35,253 nt of DNA from an uncultured Algibacter sp. Its GTDB lineage: Bacteria; Bacteroidota; Bacteroidia; Flavobacteriales; Flavobacteriaceae. The DNA lies in assembly GCA_937936645.1 (NCBI GenBank), contig CALHCQ010000020.1, forward strand, positions 1 to 35,253. The letters run 5' to 3'. Below, one piece after another: positions 1 through 7,897 of this stretch. The translations under genes were made by a program, and so were the position numbers. The notes under the pieces were generated by a model, which was given only the letters and a program-made list of their open reading frames with translations, was not told where the DNA came from and did not search any database. Position 1 is the stretch's first letter. Each line of letters opens with the position of its first letter.

Positions 1-222
1 AAAAAAAAAGCTTTTGGTGTTAATTAACTCAAATTGTTCATCTATATACAATTTAACGTCTTCTATATATTCAGATTCTTTATTTGCACTAAAAAGAAGG
101 TAGCTTAACAACTCTTTATTTTCTTTTTTAAAACGCGCTAATCGAAGGCATAATTCTTTAAGTTCTACTTGCGATAAATCGTTTAATTCTTGCTTAATAT
201 CCTTTAAAGGGTAGGCTTTCAT
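1..222 (-). CDS. Conserved hypothetical protein, 5' part only
   Basis: The reading frame opens at ATG (220-222, minus strand) and stays open to the left edge, giving 74 residues starting MKAYPLKDIKQEL with no stop, so the gene continues outside the window. The visible part is charged, rich in Lys, Glu and Leu, and looks helical, with no signal peptide or membrane segment. I recall small proteins of this kind beside degP-like genes in Flavobacteriaceae, but I cannot assign a function. It is transcribed in the same direction as the degP gene, from which it is separated by a terminator hairpin at 299-328, so it probably has its own promoter. A TATATTTA sequence in the gap on the minus strand is a one-mismatch candidate for the -7 element. 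Confidence 0.7.
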   Translation of the reverse strand, partial: MKAYPLKDIKQELNDLSQVELKELCLRLARFKKENKELLSYLLFSANKESEYIEDVKLYIDEQFELINTKSFFF

Positions 223-298
223 AAAAAATGTGTGTCATTATAATATTTAAATATAGATAAATTTAAAGACATAGTTATAGTCGTTTTTAAACATAATA

Positions 299-328
299 AA
301 AGCGACCTGTAAATTTACAGGCCGCTTT
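299..328 (-). terminator. Intrinsic terminator after degP
   Basis: Two 15-base arms (299-313 and 314-328) are complementary except at one position and form an almost loopless hairpin with a GC-containing base. It lies 22 bases past the degP stop codon. On the minus strand it is followed by TTTTATTATG, an imperfect U-rich tract. It separates degP from the small hypothetical gene at the left edge. Confidence 0.7.
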
Positions 329-349
329 GGTTTAAATATGTATGAATGT

Positions 350-1753
350 TTATCTAAAATAATAACGATCTTTTTCTCCGTTACTGTTAATTAGTTCAAT
401 TTTTAAAGGCATATCTGGCGTGTAATTTTTCATAACATGCTGTATGTCATCTATACTCTTAACTTTAGTATCGTTAATGGCTGTGATAATAGTGCCTTCT
501 TTAATTCCGTTCTTTTTCCATTCTCTAGCATGACTGCTGTCTAAGCGTGCTATTTTTACGCCATAAGATGTATTGTTTTTATCTAGTTCTTTAGGCGATG
601 CATTTTTAATTAATCCCACAAAAGGTAGTGTAAAGCTTTCGTTTCTAACAAGTTCTACAGGTATGGTTTTTAATTCGCCATTTCTAGAGTAAAGCACTTG
701 TACAATATCACCAGGACGTTTTGCATTAAGATGTCCTTTTAAATCGGAGAATTTAGAGATTTTAACTCGATCTATTTCTTTAATAATATCACCTTGTTTT
801 AACCCCGATTTATCTGCGCCAGAGCCTTCTACAACACTATTTACATAAAAACCTTGGGTGTCTTCTACACCTATTTGCTCTGCAGTGTTGCTATTTAACG
901 TGTCTCCCTGTACGCCTAGTATACCATTTTGTACATTACCAAATTCCATAATATCTTCTATAACTTTTCTAGCGATGTTACTTGGTACAGCAAACGAATA
1001 ACCCACATAAGATCCTGTTTGCGAAGATATTGCTGTGTTTATACCAACCAATTCGCCGTGTGTATTAACAAGCGCACCACCAGAATTCCCTGGGTTAACT
1101 GCAGCGTCTGTTTGTAAAAACGATTGTGTACTATTACCCGATAAGTCTCTAGCTTTTGCACTAATAATACCAGCTGTTACTGTAGATGTTAAGTTAAAAG
1201 GATTACCTACAGCAAGTACCCACTCTCCAATTTTTGTTTGGTCGGAGTCGCCAAAAGTTACAAAAGGTAAATCTTCATCAGCATCTATTTTTAATAAGGC
1301 AATATCTGTTTTGGCATCACTACCTATAATTTCTGCATCGTATGTCTTATTGTTATTTAATGTTACTGTTAATTTTTGCGATTTATCTATAACATGATTA
1401 TTTGTAATAATATAACCATCTGCATTAATAATAACACCAGATCCTGTACCCATTTGTGCGCGTTGCGAGCGTCTTCCAAAAAACAAATCTTCAAATGTCA
1501 TTTGTCCAGAGCTTACCGTTACATTTTTTACGTGCACAACTGCGTTTACTGTATTTTCTGCAGCTGTTGTAAAATTTGGTGTTTCGTAAGCCTTGTATAC
1601 CGTTTTAGTATTGCTTGTTGGTACAAAGCTTGGTTGTTCTTGGGTTGTTGTATATGTTACCGTTTTTTCTTCTTCTAAAAAAACTTTGTATGTTCCTAGC
1701 GTTAGAGCACCACCTAAAGCAGAAACTAATACGAGAGATAAGATATTTTTCAT
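350..1753 (-). CDS. degP: DegP/HtrA (Do) family periplasmic serine protease
   Basis: This is an envelope quality-control serine endoprotease of 467 residues, close to the usual 450-490 of the family. Residues 1-22 form a signal peptide or N-terminal anchor. The trypsin-like domain carries the catalytic triad His120 (ITNNHVID), Asp150 (KTDIALLKID) and Ser224 (NPGNSGGALVN). Two PDZ domains follow, at roughly residues 275-365 and 385-465, so the architecture is DegP/DegQ-like rather than DegS-like. The gene is monocistronic: it is divergent from dapF across a 142-base gap and ends at a hairpin. On the minus strand, TTG followed 17 bases later by TAAATTTT is a plausible one-mismatch promoter. Three TTTTAACG repeats at 1827-1856 lie farther upstream and may control it. 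DegP and DegQ cannot be told apart from sequence alone. Confidence 0.95.
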   Translation of the reverse strand: MKNILSLVLVSALGGALTLGTYKVFLEEEKTVTYTTTQEQPSFVPTSNTKTVYKAYETPNFTTAAENTVNAVVHVKNVTVSSGQMTFEDLFFGRRSQRAQMGTGSGVIINADGYIITNNHVIDKSQKLTVTLNNNKTYDAEIIGSDAKTDIALLKIDADEDLPFVTFGDSDQTKIGEWVLAVGNPFNLTSTVTAGIISAKARDLSGNSTQSFLQTDAAVNPGNSGGALVNTHGELVGINTAISSQTGSYVGYSFAVPSNIARKVIEDIMEFGNVQNGILGVQGDTLNSNTAEQIGVEDTQGFYVNSVVEGSGADKSGLKQGDIIKEIDRVKISKFSDLKGHLNAKRPGDIVQVLYSRNGELKTIPVELVRNESFTLPFVGLIKNASPKELDKNNTSYGVKIARLDSSHAREWKKNGIKEGTIITAINDTKVKSIDDIQHVMKNYTPDMPLKIELINSNGEKDRYYFR

Positions 1754-1826
1754 TTCTTTTTAAGTTTATAATATTAAAAATTTACTAACAATTAAAATTA
1801 ACAATTTTATTATTCTAATTCGTATG

Positions 1827-1856
1827 TTTTAACGATTTTTAACGTCAATTTTAACG
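1827..1856. repeat. Three helically phased TTTTAACG direct repeats
   Basis: The 8-mer TTTTAACG occurs at 1827-1834, 1837-1844 and 1849-1856, with starts 10 and 12 bases apart; a partial copy (TATTTAAC) follows near 1858. All copies face the same side of the helix in the gap between divergent degP and dapF, just upstream of the dapF -7 box. This arrangement suits a cooperative DNA-binding regulator. The regulator is unknown. Confidence 0.55.
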
Positions 1857-1879
1857 CGTATTTAACAAACAAAAAATTA

Positions 1880-1887
1880 TATATTTG
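1880..1887 (+). promoter_or_regulatory. -7 element of the dapF promoter
   Basis: TATATTTG matches the Bacteroidota consensus TAnnTTTG exactly and ends eight bases before the dapF ATG at 1896. The expected start of transcription is about four bases after the box, so the leader would be only about five bases long. The -33 region is weak; the last TTTTAACG repeat lies nearby. Confidence 0.7.
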
Positions 1888-1895
1888 CAATTACT

Positions 1896-2666
1896 ATGCA
1901 ACAAACTTTTTATAAATACCAAGGTACAGGAAATGATTTTGTGATGATAGATAATCGTCACGGCGCATTTGATAAACAGGATAAAGAACGTGTTACTTTT
2001 TTATGTAATAGACGTTTTGGAATAGGAGCAGACGGACTTATTTTAATAGAAAATCATCCAGAGTTAGATTTCGAAATGATTTACTTTAATGCTGATGCTA
2101 GCAAAAGTTTTTGCGGTAATGGTGCACGTTGTGCCGTAGCATTTGCAAAACAAATTGGTATTATTGAAAAAGAAACCACTTTTTTAGCCATAGACGGTGT
2201 GCATAAAGCTATTATAGATCAAGGTATTGTAAAATTGCTTATGGGAGATGTTGATTTGGTTGAACGTCATGCCAATCATACTTTTTTAAATACAGGTTCG
2301 CCTCACCATGTGCAAATAGAAGAAAATATAGCTCTTTTTGATATTAAAACATTAGGTGCTAAAATTCGTTATGGCGCCCCTTACAACGAGGAAGGAAGTA
2401 ATGTGAATTTTGTGAAAAAGATAGATGATTCAACATTTAGGGTACGTACTTACGAGCGTGGCGTGGAAGACGAGACTTTGTCTTGTGGTACCGGTGTTAC
2501 GGCCGTAGCTATTGCTATGCATAATACTGGTTTAACACCAGAACACGTTATTAATTTAAATGTAGAAGGCGGTAAACTACAGGTCTCTTTTGATGTTATA
2601 GACAACAAGTATTCTAATATATGGTTAATAGGACCAGCAACTTTAGTATTTAAAGGTAACATATGA
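1896..2666 (+). CDS. dapF: Diaminopimelate epimerase
   Basis: DapF interconverts LL- and meso-diaminopimelate, the penultimate step of lysine synthesis and the source of the murein cross-linking residue. At 256 residues it is a little shorter than E. coli DapF (274). The two active-site cysteines are visible: Cys73 in SFCGNGARC and Cys197 in ETLSCGTGVTA, together with the N-terminal substrate motif GTGNDFVMID. The start at 1896 is supported by the -7 box just upstream. Its TGA overlaps the ATG of the next gene (ATGA), so it is translationally coupled to the GNAT gene and then mltG. dapA lies 12 kb away on the same strand. Confidence 0.97.
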   Translation: MQQTFYKYQGTGNDFVMIDNRHGAFDKQDKERVTFLCNRRFGIGADGLILIENHPELDFEMIYFNADASKSFCGNGARCAVAFAKQIGIIEKETTFLAIDGVHKAIIDQGIVKLLMGDVDLVERHANHTFLNTGSPHHVQIEENIALFDIKTLGAKIRYGAPYNEEGSNVNFVKKIDDSTFRVRTYERGVEDETLSCGTGVTAVAIAMHNTGLTPEHVINLNVEGGKLQVSFDVIDNKYSNIWLIGPATLVFKGNI

Positions 2667-3187
2667 TTACTCTAAAAGGAGAAACTGTTTTTTTAAGAGC
2701 TTTAGAGCCAGAAGATTTAGAGTTTATACATGCTGTAGAGAACGACGAATCTATTTGGGAAGTTAGCAATACCCAAACACCTTATTCTAAGTTTTTAATT
2801 AAAGAATATTTAGAGCAAGCACATAAAGATATATATGAGGTAAAGCAGCTAAGACTTGTAATTAGTGATTACCAAGACGCTACATTAGGACTTATAGATT
2901 TATTCGATTTTGATTTTAAAAATAAACGTGCAGGCGTAGGCTTGTTAATTAAAGACTCCGTAAATAGAGGCAAAGGCTACGGTAAAGAAGCCTTAGAGTT
3001 ACTTGTAAATTATAGTTTTTATCATTTAGCATTACATCAATTGTATTGTAATATTAACGAGGAAAACATTAATAGTGTTCATTTATTTGAAAATCAAGGC
3101 TTTAAAAAGATTGGAGTTAAGAAAAACTGGATTTATTCTAACGGGCTGTTTAAAGATGAATTCATGTATCAATTAATAAATAATTAA
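2663..3187 (+). CDS. GNAT family N-acetyltransferase (RimJ/RimL-like)
   Basis: This 174-residue protein has the single-domain GNAT fold. The start MITLKGETVFLRALEPEDL is typical of RimJ/RimL/SpeG-type enzymes. The acetyl-CoA pyrophosphate-binding loop is seen at residues 102-110 (RGKGYGKEA), followed by the motif B region ending in NSVHLFENQGF around 137-147. It should transfer an acetyl group to an amine, either a protein N-terminus, a ribosomal protein or a small molecule; the substrate cannot be read from sequence. It overlaps dapF by four bases and abuts mltG with no gap, so the three are almost certainly one transcript. Confidence 0.9.
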   Translation: MITLKGETVFLRALEPEDLEFIHAVENDESIWEVSNTQTPYSKFLIKEYLEQAHKDIYEVKQLRLVISDYQDATLGLIDLFDFDFKNKRAGVGLLIKDSVNRGKGYGKEALELLVNYSFYHLALHQLYCNINEENINSVHLFENQGFKKIGVKKNWIYSNGLFKDEFMYQLINN

Positions 3188-4231
3188 ATGTATATAAAAA
3201 AAATTATTGTTGCTATTGCGCTTTTGGGCTTAGTGGCATCAGCTTGCTTTGCTTACTTTGTTTACAATACCATGTTTAACGTTAATACGGCGTTTAATAA
3301 CGATTATGCTTATGTTTATATAAGTTCTACAGATACGTATAAAGATGTAAGAGCACAACTAGAACCTTTGTTGTTGGATATAGATAAGTTTGATGTTCTT
3401 GCAAAGCAAAAAAAATATACATCACACATAAGGCCAGGTAAATACGCTATTGCTAAGGGGATGAATAATAATGCTATAATAAACTCTATTAGAAGTAAAA
3501 ATATTCCTGTAAAAGTATCTTTTAATAATCAAGAAACTTTAGAAAAGTTGGCTGGACGTATAAGCAAACAAATTGAAGCCGACAGTGTTTCATTACTAAA
3601 GACAATGAAAGACTCTGCGTTTTTAAATAAAAACAACTTTTCTGTTGCTACAGCTTTGGGTATGTATATACCTAACAGCTACGAGTTTTTTTGGAACACA
3701 GACGCTGTAAAGTTTCGTAATAGAATGTTAACCGAATATAATAGGTTTTGGAACAGCACCCGTACCCAAAAAGCCAAAGCTTTAAACTTAACTAAAGCGC
3801 AAGTTTTAACATTAGCCTCTATAGTGCATGAAGAGTCTAAACAAGCTACAGAGCAACCACGAATAGCAGGTGTGTATTTAAATAGACTTCGTATTGGTAT
3901 GCCTTTACAAGCCGATCCAACTTTAAAATTTGCAGCTTACAAGTTGCCTAAATACAAAAACACTATTATTAAGCGTGTTTTAAATGTGCATAAAGCGATT
4001 AATTCTCCTTACAATACCTATAAAAATATAGGGTTACCACCTGGATTAATTGCTATGCCAGATGTATCTGCTATTCATGCTGTTTTAAATTATGAAAAGC
4101 ATAAATACATATACTTTGCTGCCGATGCTAAGCGCATAGGCTTTCATAAATTTGCAAAAACTTTAACACAGCATAATATAAATGCGAGATCTTACCATAA
4201 TTATTTATCATCTCATGGTATAAATAAATAA
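3188..4231 (+). CDS. mltG: Endolytic transglycosylase MltG (YceG-like)
   Basis: MltG cleaves nascent glycan strands at the inner membrane and is thought to set strand length. The 347-residue protein has one N-terminal membrane helix (about residues 5-28), a LysM-like region near 40-110, and the YceG catalytic domain. The segment SIVHEESKQATEQPRIAG (from residue 211) aligns with the E. coli active-site motif; Glu216 is the likely catalytic residue. It is followed by NRLRIGMPLQADPT, another family hallmark. The ATG follows the GNAT stop codon directly. The next gene also encodes a murein-active enzyme candidate but has its own promoter. Confidence 0.95.
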   Translation: MYIKKIIVAIALLGLVASACFAYFVYNTMFNVNTAFNNDYAYVYISSTDTYKDVRAQLEPLLLDIDKFDVLAKQKKYTSHIRPGKYAIAKGMNNNAIINSIRSKNIPVKVSFNNQETLEKLAGRISKQIEADSVSLLKTMKDSAFLNKNNFSVATALGMYIPNSYEFFWNTDAVKFRNRMLTEYNRFWNSTRTQKAKALNLTKAQVLTLASIVHEESKQATEQPRIAGVYLNRLRIGMPLQADPTLKFAAYKLPKYKNTIIKRVLNVHKAINSPYNTYKNIGLPPGLIAMPDVSAIHAVLNYEKHKYIYFAADAKRIGFHKFAKTLTQHNINARSYHNYLSSHGINK

Positions 4232-4307
4232 AATAATCCGTTAAACGGTTAGTAATCAGTAAAAAAGCATCTAATTGTTATAAAATACGTGTTACTCGTC
4301 GAATAGT

Positions 4308-4338
4308 TTTGTTAGTTCTGTAAAATAGACTAATTTTG
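4308..4338 (+). promoter_or_regulatory. Promoter of the lysozyme-like gene
   Basis: TTTG at 4308-4311 and TAATTTTG at 4331-4338 are 19 bases apart and match the Bacteroidota -33/-7 promoter well. The box ends 56 bases before the ATG at 4395, leaving a leader of about 50 bases. A small CCGTT-A-AACGG inverted repeat lies upstream near 4238, but it has no U tract. Confidence 0.75.
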
Positions 4339-4394
4339 CGCCCTCAAATTTTCGAGTGTTCAATTTTTAAAAAACACAGAAGAATTAGAAAACT

Positions 4395-5060
4395 ATGACA
4401 AAGAATATTACATGTATCTCAAGTCTAGCATTAGCAATAATTATTTTGTTGTTGGTGTCTTTTTCAAAAAATGAAAATACAGATTTAGGTCAGTATTCAA
4501 CTAAGGGACTCGTATTAAATTATACAGTAAGCCAGCACAAAGATGTTAAAGCAGATGCGTTAAAATCTACCCAAGATCTTGAGATATTTTCTCCTTTTTT
4601 AGGTAAAACGTTTGTTGGTTTTAAAGAGGCTATTGCTTTTAAAGAATCTGGAGGCAACTACTTTACAGTTAACACTTACGGATATTTAGGTAAATATCAA
4701 TTTGGTAGAGAAACATTAAAACTTATTGGTGTAAACAATACCAAACAGTTTTTACGTAACCCTAAATTACAAGAAAAAGCATTTATAGCTAATGCACAAA
4801 GAAATAAGTGGATTTTAAGGCGTGATATTAAAAACTTTGTAGGTAAACATCTAGATGGTGTATTAATTACAGAGTCAGGTATATTAGCAGCAGCTCATTT
4901 AGCAGGTGCAGGTAATGTGAAAAAATATTTAAGAAGTTACGGTTTAAATAACTTTGCTGATGGATTTGGTACTACCATTCGTTATTACATGAATAAGTTT
5001 TCTGGCTATGATACCTCTTTTTTAAAACCAAATAAAAGAGCTAAGGTTACAACAATATAA
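4395..5060 (+). CDS. Exported lysozyme-like/transglycosylase-like protein
   Basis: The 221-residue product has a signal peptide or membrane anchor (residues 5-25), a short linker, and a C-terminal domain with a lysozyme-like signature. This consists of FKESGGNY with Glu84 as probable catalytic acid, then NTYGYLGKYQFG (residues 93-104), a pattern shared by SLT-type lytic transglycosylases and phage-type lysozymes. The later HLAGAGNVKKYL segment also fits that fold (an AH.AGxG motif). It probably cuts glycan strands of murein in the periplasm or outside the cell. It has its own promoter, and a rho-independent terminator lies just past its stop. The exact glycosidase family is not certain, and activity is inferred. 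Confidence 0.75.
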   Translation: MTKNITCISSLALAIIILLLVSFSKNENTDLGQYSTKGLVLNYTVSQHKDVKADALKSTQDLEIFSPFLGKTFVGFKEAIAFKESGGNYFTVNTYGYLGKYQFGRETLKLIGVNNTKQFLRNPKLQEKAFIANAQRNKWILRRDIKNFVGKHLDGVLITESGILAAAHLAGAGNVKKYLRSYGLNNFADGFGTTIRYYMNKFSGYDTSFLKPNKRAKVTTI

Positions 5061-5066
5061 ATAAAC

Positions 5067-5783
5067 TTAGCTTTTATGAATTATAAAAATAGTAGGCCTC
5101 TTGTGTAGGTCTACTTTTTTTTTGCTCCAATCGTTGGCAGTGTATGTTTTTATGTATTCTGTGGGTAATGTAATATCGCAAGCGACACAAATTTTAGTGT
5201 TGCTGTGTAATACAGCGCAAAGATCTTCTAGCATCTTATTATTGCGGTAAGGTGTTTCTATAAATATTTGCGATTGGTTGTGGTCAAAAGACAAGCGCTC
5301 TAATCTTTTAATTTCGGTTTTACGTTCGCCTTTATCTATTGGTAAGTAACCATTAAAAGAAAATCGTTGTCCGTTCATTCCAGAGCTCATCATGGCCATT
5401 AAAATAGACGATGGACCAACAAGTGGTACCACTTTAATGTCTTTTTCGTGCGCTAACTTTACAACATCGGCACCAGGGTCTGCAACACCAGGACATCCAG
5501 CCTCCGATAATAAGCCAACATGAATGCCTTTTAAACAAGGTTCTATAAAATCGGGTAAACTACTAATATCTGTAAATTTATTTAAGTGAAACATTTCTAA
5601 TTTCGCCTGAACTTTACTTGCACTAATTCGTTTTATAAAGCGACGTGCTGTTTTTTCGTTCTCTACAATATAAGTATCTATTTGTTCTATAACTTTTTTT
5701 ACAGATATAGGTAACACTTCCAAAGGTTCGTTATCGCCTAAAGTTGTCGGTATCAGGTATAGTTTGCCTTTTTCAGTATTCAT
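5067..5783 (-). CDS. SAM-dependent methyltransferase, RsmI-like (tetrapyrrole methylase fold)
   Basis: The 238-residue protein belongs to the tetrapyrrole methylase superfamily and resembles RsmI, the 16S rRNA C1402 2'-O-methyltransferase. Visible family motifs are the opening KLYLIPTTLGD, SEAGCPGVADPG at 93-104 (SDAGTPxISDPG in RsmI), VPLVGPSS at 119-126, and IETPYRNN in the C-terminal half. It is shorter than E. coli RsmI (286) and its motifs deviate, so it may be a paralogue with another target. It is the last gene of a dnaA-phosphatase-methyltransferase run, 18 bases after the phosphatase. Its 3' end contains the terminator of the convergent gene. Confidence 0.8.
   Translation of the reverse strand: MNTEKGKLYLIPTTLGDNEPLEVLPISVKKVIEQIDTYIVENEKTARRFIKRISASKVQAKLEMFHLNKFTDISSLPDFIEPCLKGIHVGLLSEAGCPGVADPGADVVKLAHEKDIKVVPLVGPSSILMAMMSSGMNGQRFSFNGYLPIDKGERKTEIKRLERLSFDHNQSQIFIETPYRNNKMLEDLCAVLHSNTKICVACDITLPTEYIKTYTANDWSKKKVDLHKRPTIFIIHKS
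5091..5123 (+). terminator. Intrinsic terminator lying inside the convergent gene
   Basis: The arms AGTAGGCC (5091-5098) and GGTCTACT (5108-5115) pair with one mismatch around a nine-base loop and are followed by eight T residues (5116-5123). It ends transcription of the plus-strand lysozyme-like gene. It is embedded in the last codons of the minus-strand methyltransferase gene, whose stop is at 5067-5069. Confidence 0.75.
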
Positions 5784-5801
5784 GGTTGTATGTTTATTTG
5801 T

Positions 5802-6263
5802 TTAAATGTTTTCCTGTGTAAGTTTACTAGCTATTTTTGTGCAAGCTATGTCTAGCATATTATAAACAGAAGTAAAACCGTCGTTGCCTCCGTAATAAGG
5901 ATCTGGTACTTCTTGGTTTTTATTAGGATATGCTTCGTTAAGTATTAGTCTTACTTTTTGGTGATGTAATGGATTATCTGTTAGGGCTATTATATTATTG
6001 TAATTCGATTTATCCATTACATAAATATAATCAAAGCTGTCAAAATCTGTAGTTTTAAAAGATCTTGCTTTTAAATTCGATATGTCTATTTTATTTTTTT
6101 TAGCAATGGCAATAGAACGTTTATCTGGTGCTTTTCCCGTGTGATAATTTGCTGTTCCAGCAGAGTCTACTGTGAAATTAGAGTTCAGTTTAGATTTTAA
6201 TAGACCCTCTGCCAATGGAGATCGGCAAATATTACCTAAGCACACCATTAGAATTTTAGTCAT
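5802..6263 (-). CDS. Low-molecular-weight protein tyrosine phosphatase
   Basis: This 153-residue cytoplasmic enzyme hydrolyses phosphotyrosine in proteins. The P-loop CX5R-S is at the N-terminus (VCLGNICRS; nucleophile Cys8, Arg14), and the general acid Asp121 sits in VPDPYYGG, in the expected place about 30 residues from the end. Length and motif order are typical of the LMW-PTP family; the arsenate reductases of the same fold are less likely because the DPYY motif is intact. It follows dnaA by 15 bases and precedes the RsmI-like gene by 18, so the three are probably co-transcribed. Its substrate is unknown. Confidence 0.93.
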   Translation of the reverse strand: MTKILMVCLGNICRSPLAEGLLKSKLNSNFTVDSAGTANYHTGKAPDKRSIAIAKKNKIDISNLKARSFKTTDFDSFDYIYVMDKSNYNNIIALTDNPLHHQKVRLILNEAYPNKNQEVPDPYYGGNDGFTSVYNMLDIACTKIASKLTQENI

Positions 6264-6278
6264 AGTTAAAATTTTTAA

Positions 6279-7709
6279 TTACACCGTAAGCTTTTTTGTA
6301 ATATCCTCTACGTATTTTTTAAATTGTTTATCTGTAGACGATAAATTGTCTACCGTTTTACAGGCGTGTAGAACAGTGGCGTGGTCTCGCTTTCCTATTT
6401 GTGATCCAATACTAGCTAAAGAGGCTTTAGTTAATTTTTTTGCAAAAAACATGGCTAATTGTCTCGCTTGAACAATATGACGCTTACGTGTTTTAGATTG
6501 TAATGTATCTACATCCATTTGAAAATAATCAGAAACAACTTTCTGGATATAATCTATAGATACTTCGCGCTTTGTATTTTTAACAAATTTTTCTACGATA
6601 GTTCTCGCTAAATCTAAATTAATTTCTTTTTTGTTAAAAGAAGATTGTGCTATTAAAGATATAATGGCACCCTCTAGCTCTCGTACATTCGATTTTATGT
6701 TTTTAGCGACATAATCTACAATATCTTCAGGCATTTCTACACCATCTCTATAAAGTTTATTTTTTAATATCGATACACGAGTTTCAAAATCTGGTGTTTG
6801 TAACTCTGCAGATAAACCCCATTTAAAACGCGATAACAGGCGTTGTTCTATATCCTGCATATCTACAGGAGCTTTGTCACTAGTTAATATAACCTGTTTT
6901 CCATTTTGATGTAAATGATTGAATATATGGAAAAAGACATCTTGTGTACCCGATTTTCCAGATAAAAACTGGACGTCATCTATTATTAAAACATCTATTA
7001 TTTGATAGAAATGAATAAAATCGTTTCTATTATTTTTCTTTACAGAATCTATATATTGTTGCGTAAACTTTTCTGCAGATATGTATAATACTGTTTTTTC
7101 TGGGTGTTTATCTTTAATATCTACACCAATAGCATGTGCTAAATGTGTTTTTCCTAGACCTACACCTCCAAATATTAGCAAGGGATTAAAAGATGTACCA
7201 CCTGGTTTGGCAGCAACAGCCAATCCTGCATTTCTGCCTAAACGGTTAGAGTCGCCTTCTAAAAAGTTTTCAAAACTATAATTAGGGTTTAATTGCGATT
7301 CAACTTTTACATTTCTAATACCAGGAATTACAAAAGGATTTTTTAATTCTGGATTTTTATTTTTTATAGAAAAATCTACATTTTGGGTTTTTACAGATGT
7401 AGACCTATTAGAACTAGGTATTTTTTCTGTAAAAGGCTGCTTATTGCCATACGTGTTTTCCATTTTAATAACGTATAGCAGTTTAGCATCTTTTCCTAAT
7501 TCTTTGGTTAAAGATACTTTTAAAATTTTTACGTAATGTTCTTCCAACCATTCGTAAAAAAACTTACTAGGTACCTGTATGCTTAAAGCATTATCTGTAA
7601 GTTTAACTGCTTGTATTGGTTCGAACCAAGTTTTATATGCTTGCGGTTGGATATTATCTTTTATAAAAGACAGACAATTATCCCATACCGATTGCGCAGT
7701 TATACCCAT
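6279..7709 (-). CDS. dnaA: Chromosomal replication initiator DnaA
   Basis: DnaA binds the replication origin and melts it in its ATP form. I place the start at 7709 (MGITAQSVWDNCLSFI), which matches the conserved beginning of flavobacterial DnaA and gives 476 residues. An in-frame ATG at 7787 would add 26 residues with no family resemblance. Domain I is residues 1-80. The AAA+ domain has Walker A GGVGLGKT (181-188) and Walker B LIIDD (241-245). The C-terminal DNA-binding domain carries the DnaA signature around RDHATVLHACKTV (from 441). It heads a run with the tyrosine phosphatase and RsmI-like methyltransferase. CATATTTG at 7790-7797 on the minus strand is a one-mismatch -7 candidate. Confidence 0.97.
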   Translation of the reverse strand: MGITAQSVWDNCLSFIKDNIQPQAYKTWFEPIQAVKLTDNALSIQVPSKFFYEWLEEHYVKILKVSLTKELGKDAKLLYVIKMENTYGNKQPFTEKIPSSNRSTSVKTQNVDFSIKNKNPELKNPFVIPGIRNVKVESQLNPNYSFENFLEGDSNRLGRNAGLAVAAKPGGTSFNPLLIFGGVGLGKTHLAHAIGVDIKDKHPEKTVLYISAEKFTQQYIDSVKKNNRNDFIHFYQIIDVLIIDDVQFLSGKSGTQDVFFHIFNHLHQNGKQVILTSDKAPVDMQDIEQRLLSRFKWGLSAELQTPDFETRVSILKNKLYRDGVEMPEDIVDYVAKNIKSNVRELEGAIISLIAQSSFNKKEINLDLARTIVEKFVKNTKREVSIDYIQKVVSDYFQMDVDTLQSKTRKRHIVQARQLAMFFAKKLTKASLASIGSQIGKRDHATVLHACKTVDNLSSTDKQFKKYVEDITKKLTV

Positions 7710-7751
7710 TAATTTTAATTTTTTAAAGTTTGTTTTTGTTATCTTGCAGCT

Positions 7752-7774
7752 CAAACAAAATAAGAATTTGTTTG
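7752..7774. repeat. Inverted repeat in the dnaA leader
   Basis: CAAACAAA (7752-7759) and TTTGTTTG (7767-7774) are perfectly complementary with a seven-base loop. The repeat lies between the likely dnaA promoter and the dnaA ATG, so it would be in the 5' leader of the mRNA. Function is unknown; it may be a regulatory hairpin or a protein-binding site. Confidence 0.4.
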
Positions 7775-7897
7775 TGTTGAGTCGCACTGCAAATATGTGT
7801 ACAAATATCTTAAAAAAAAAATACTATGCTATTGGTTTTTTAGAATTTTTTCCTCATGCCAGTAAATGTGATTTCTGACAAAATAATATAATAAAAA

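Noticed and set aside
929-1678. Plus-strand open frames opposite degP
   Set aside because: They lie on the antisense strand of a strongly conserved protease, have no family resemblance, and are explained as mirror frames.
4236-4252. Terminator after mltG
   Set aside because: CCGTT-A-AACGG is short, has a one-base loop and no T run, so it does not qualify as a terminator.
7752-7774. Terminator reading of the dnaA leader hairpin
   Set aside because: The stem has few GC pairs and no U tract on the dnaA strand; it is kept only as an inverted repeat.
7710-7787. Longer DnaA starting at an upstream ATG (7787)
   Set aside because: The extra 26 residues do not resemble DnaA, and the conserved start is at 7709. 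The promoter and leader hairpin lie in this stretch.
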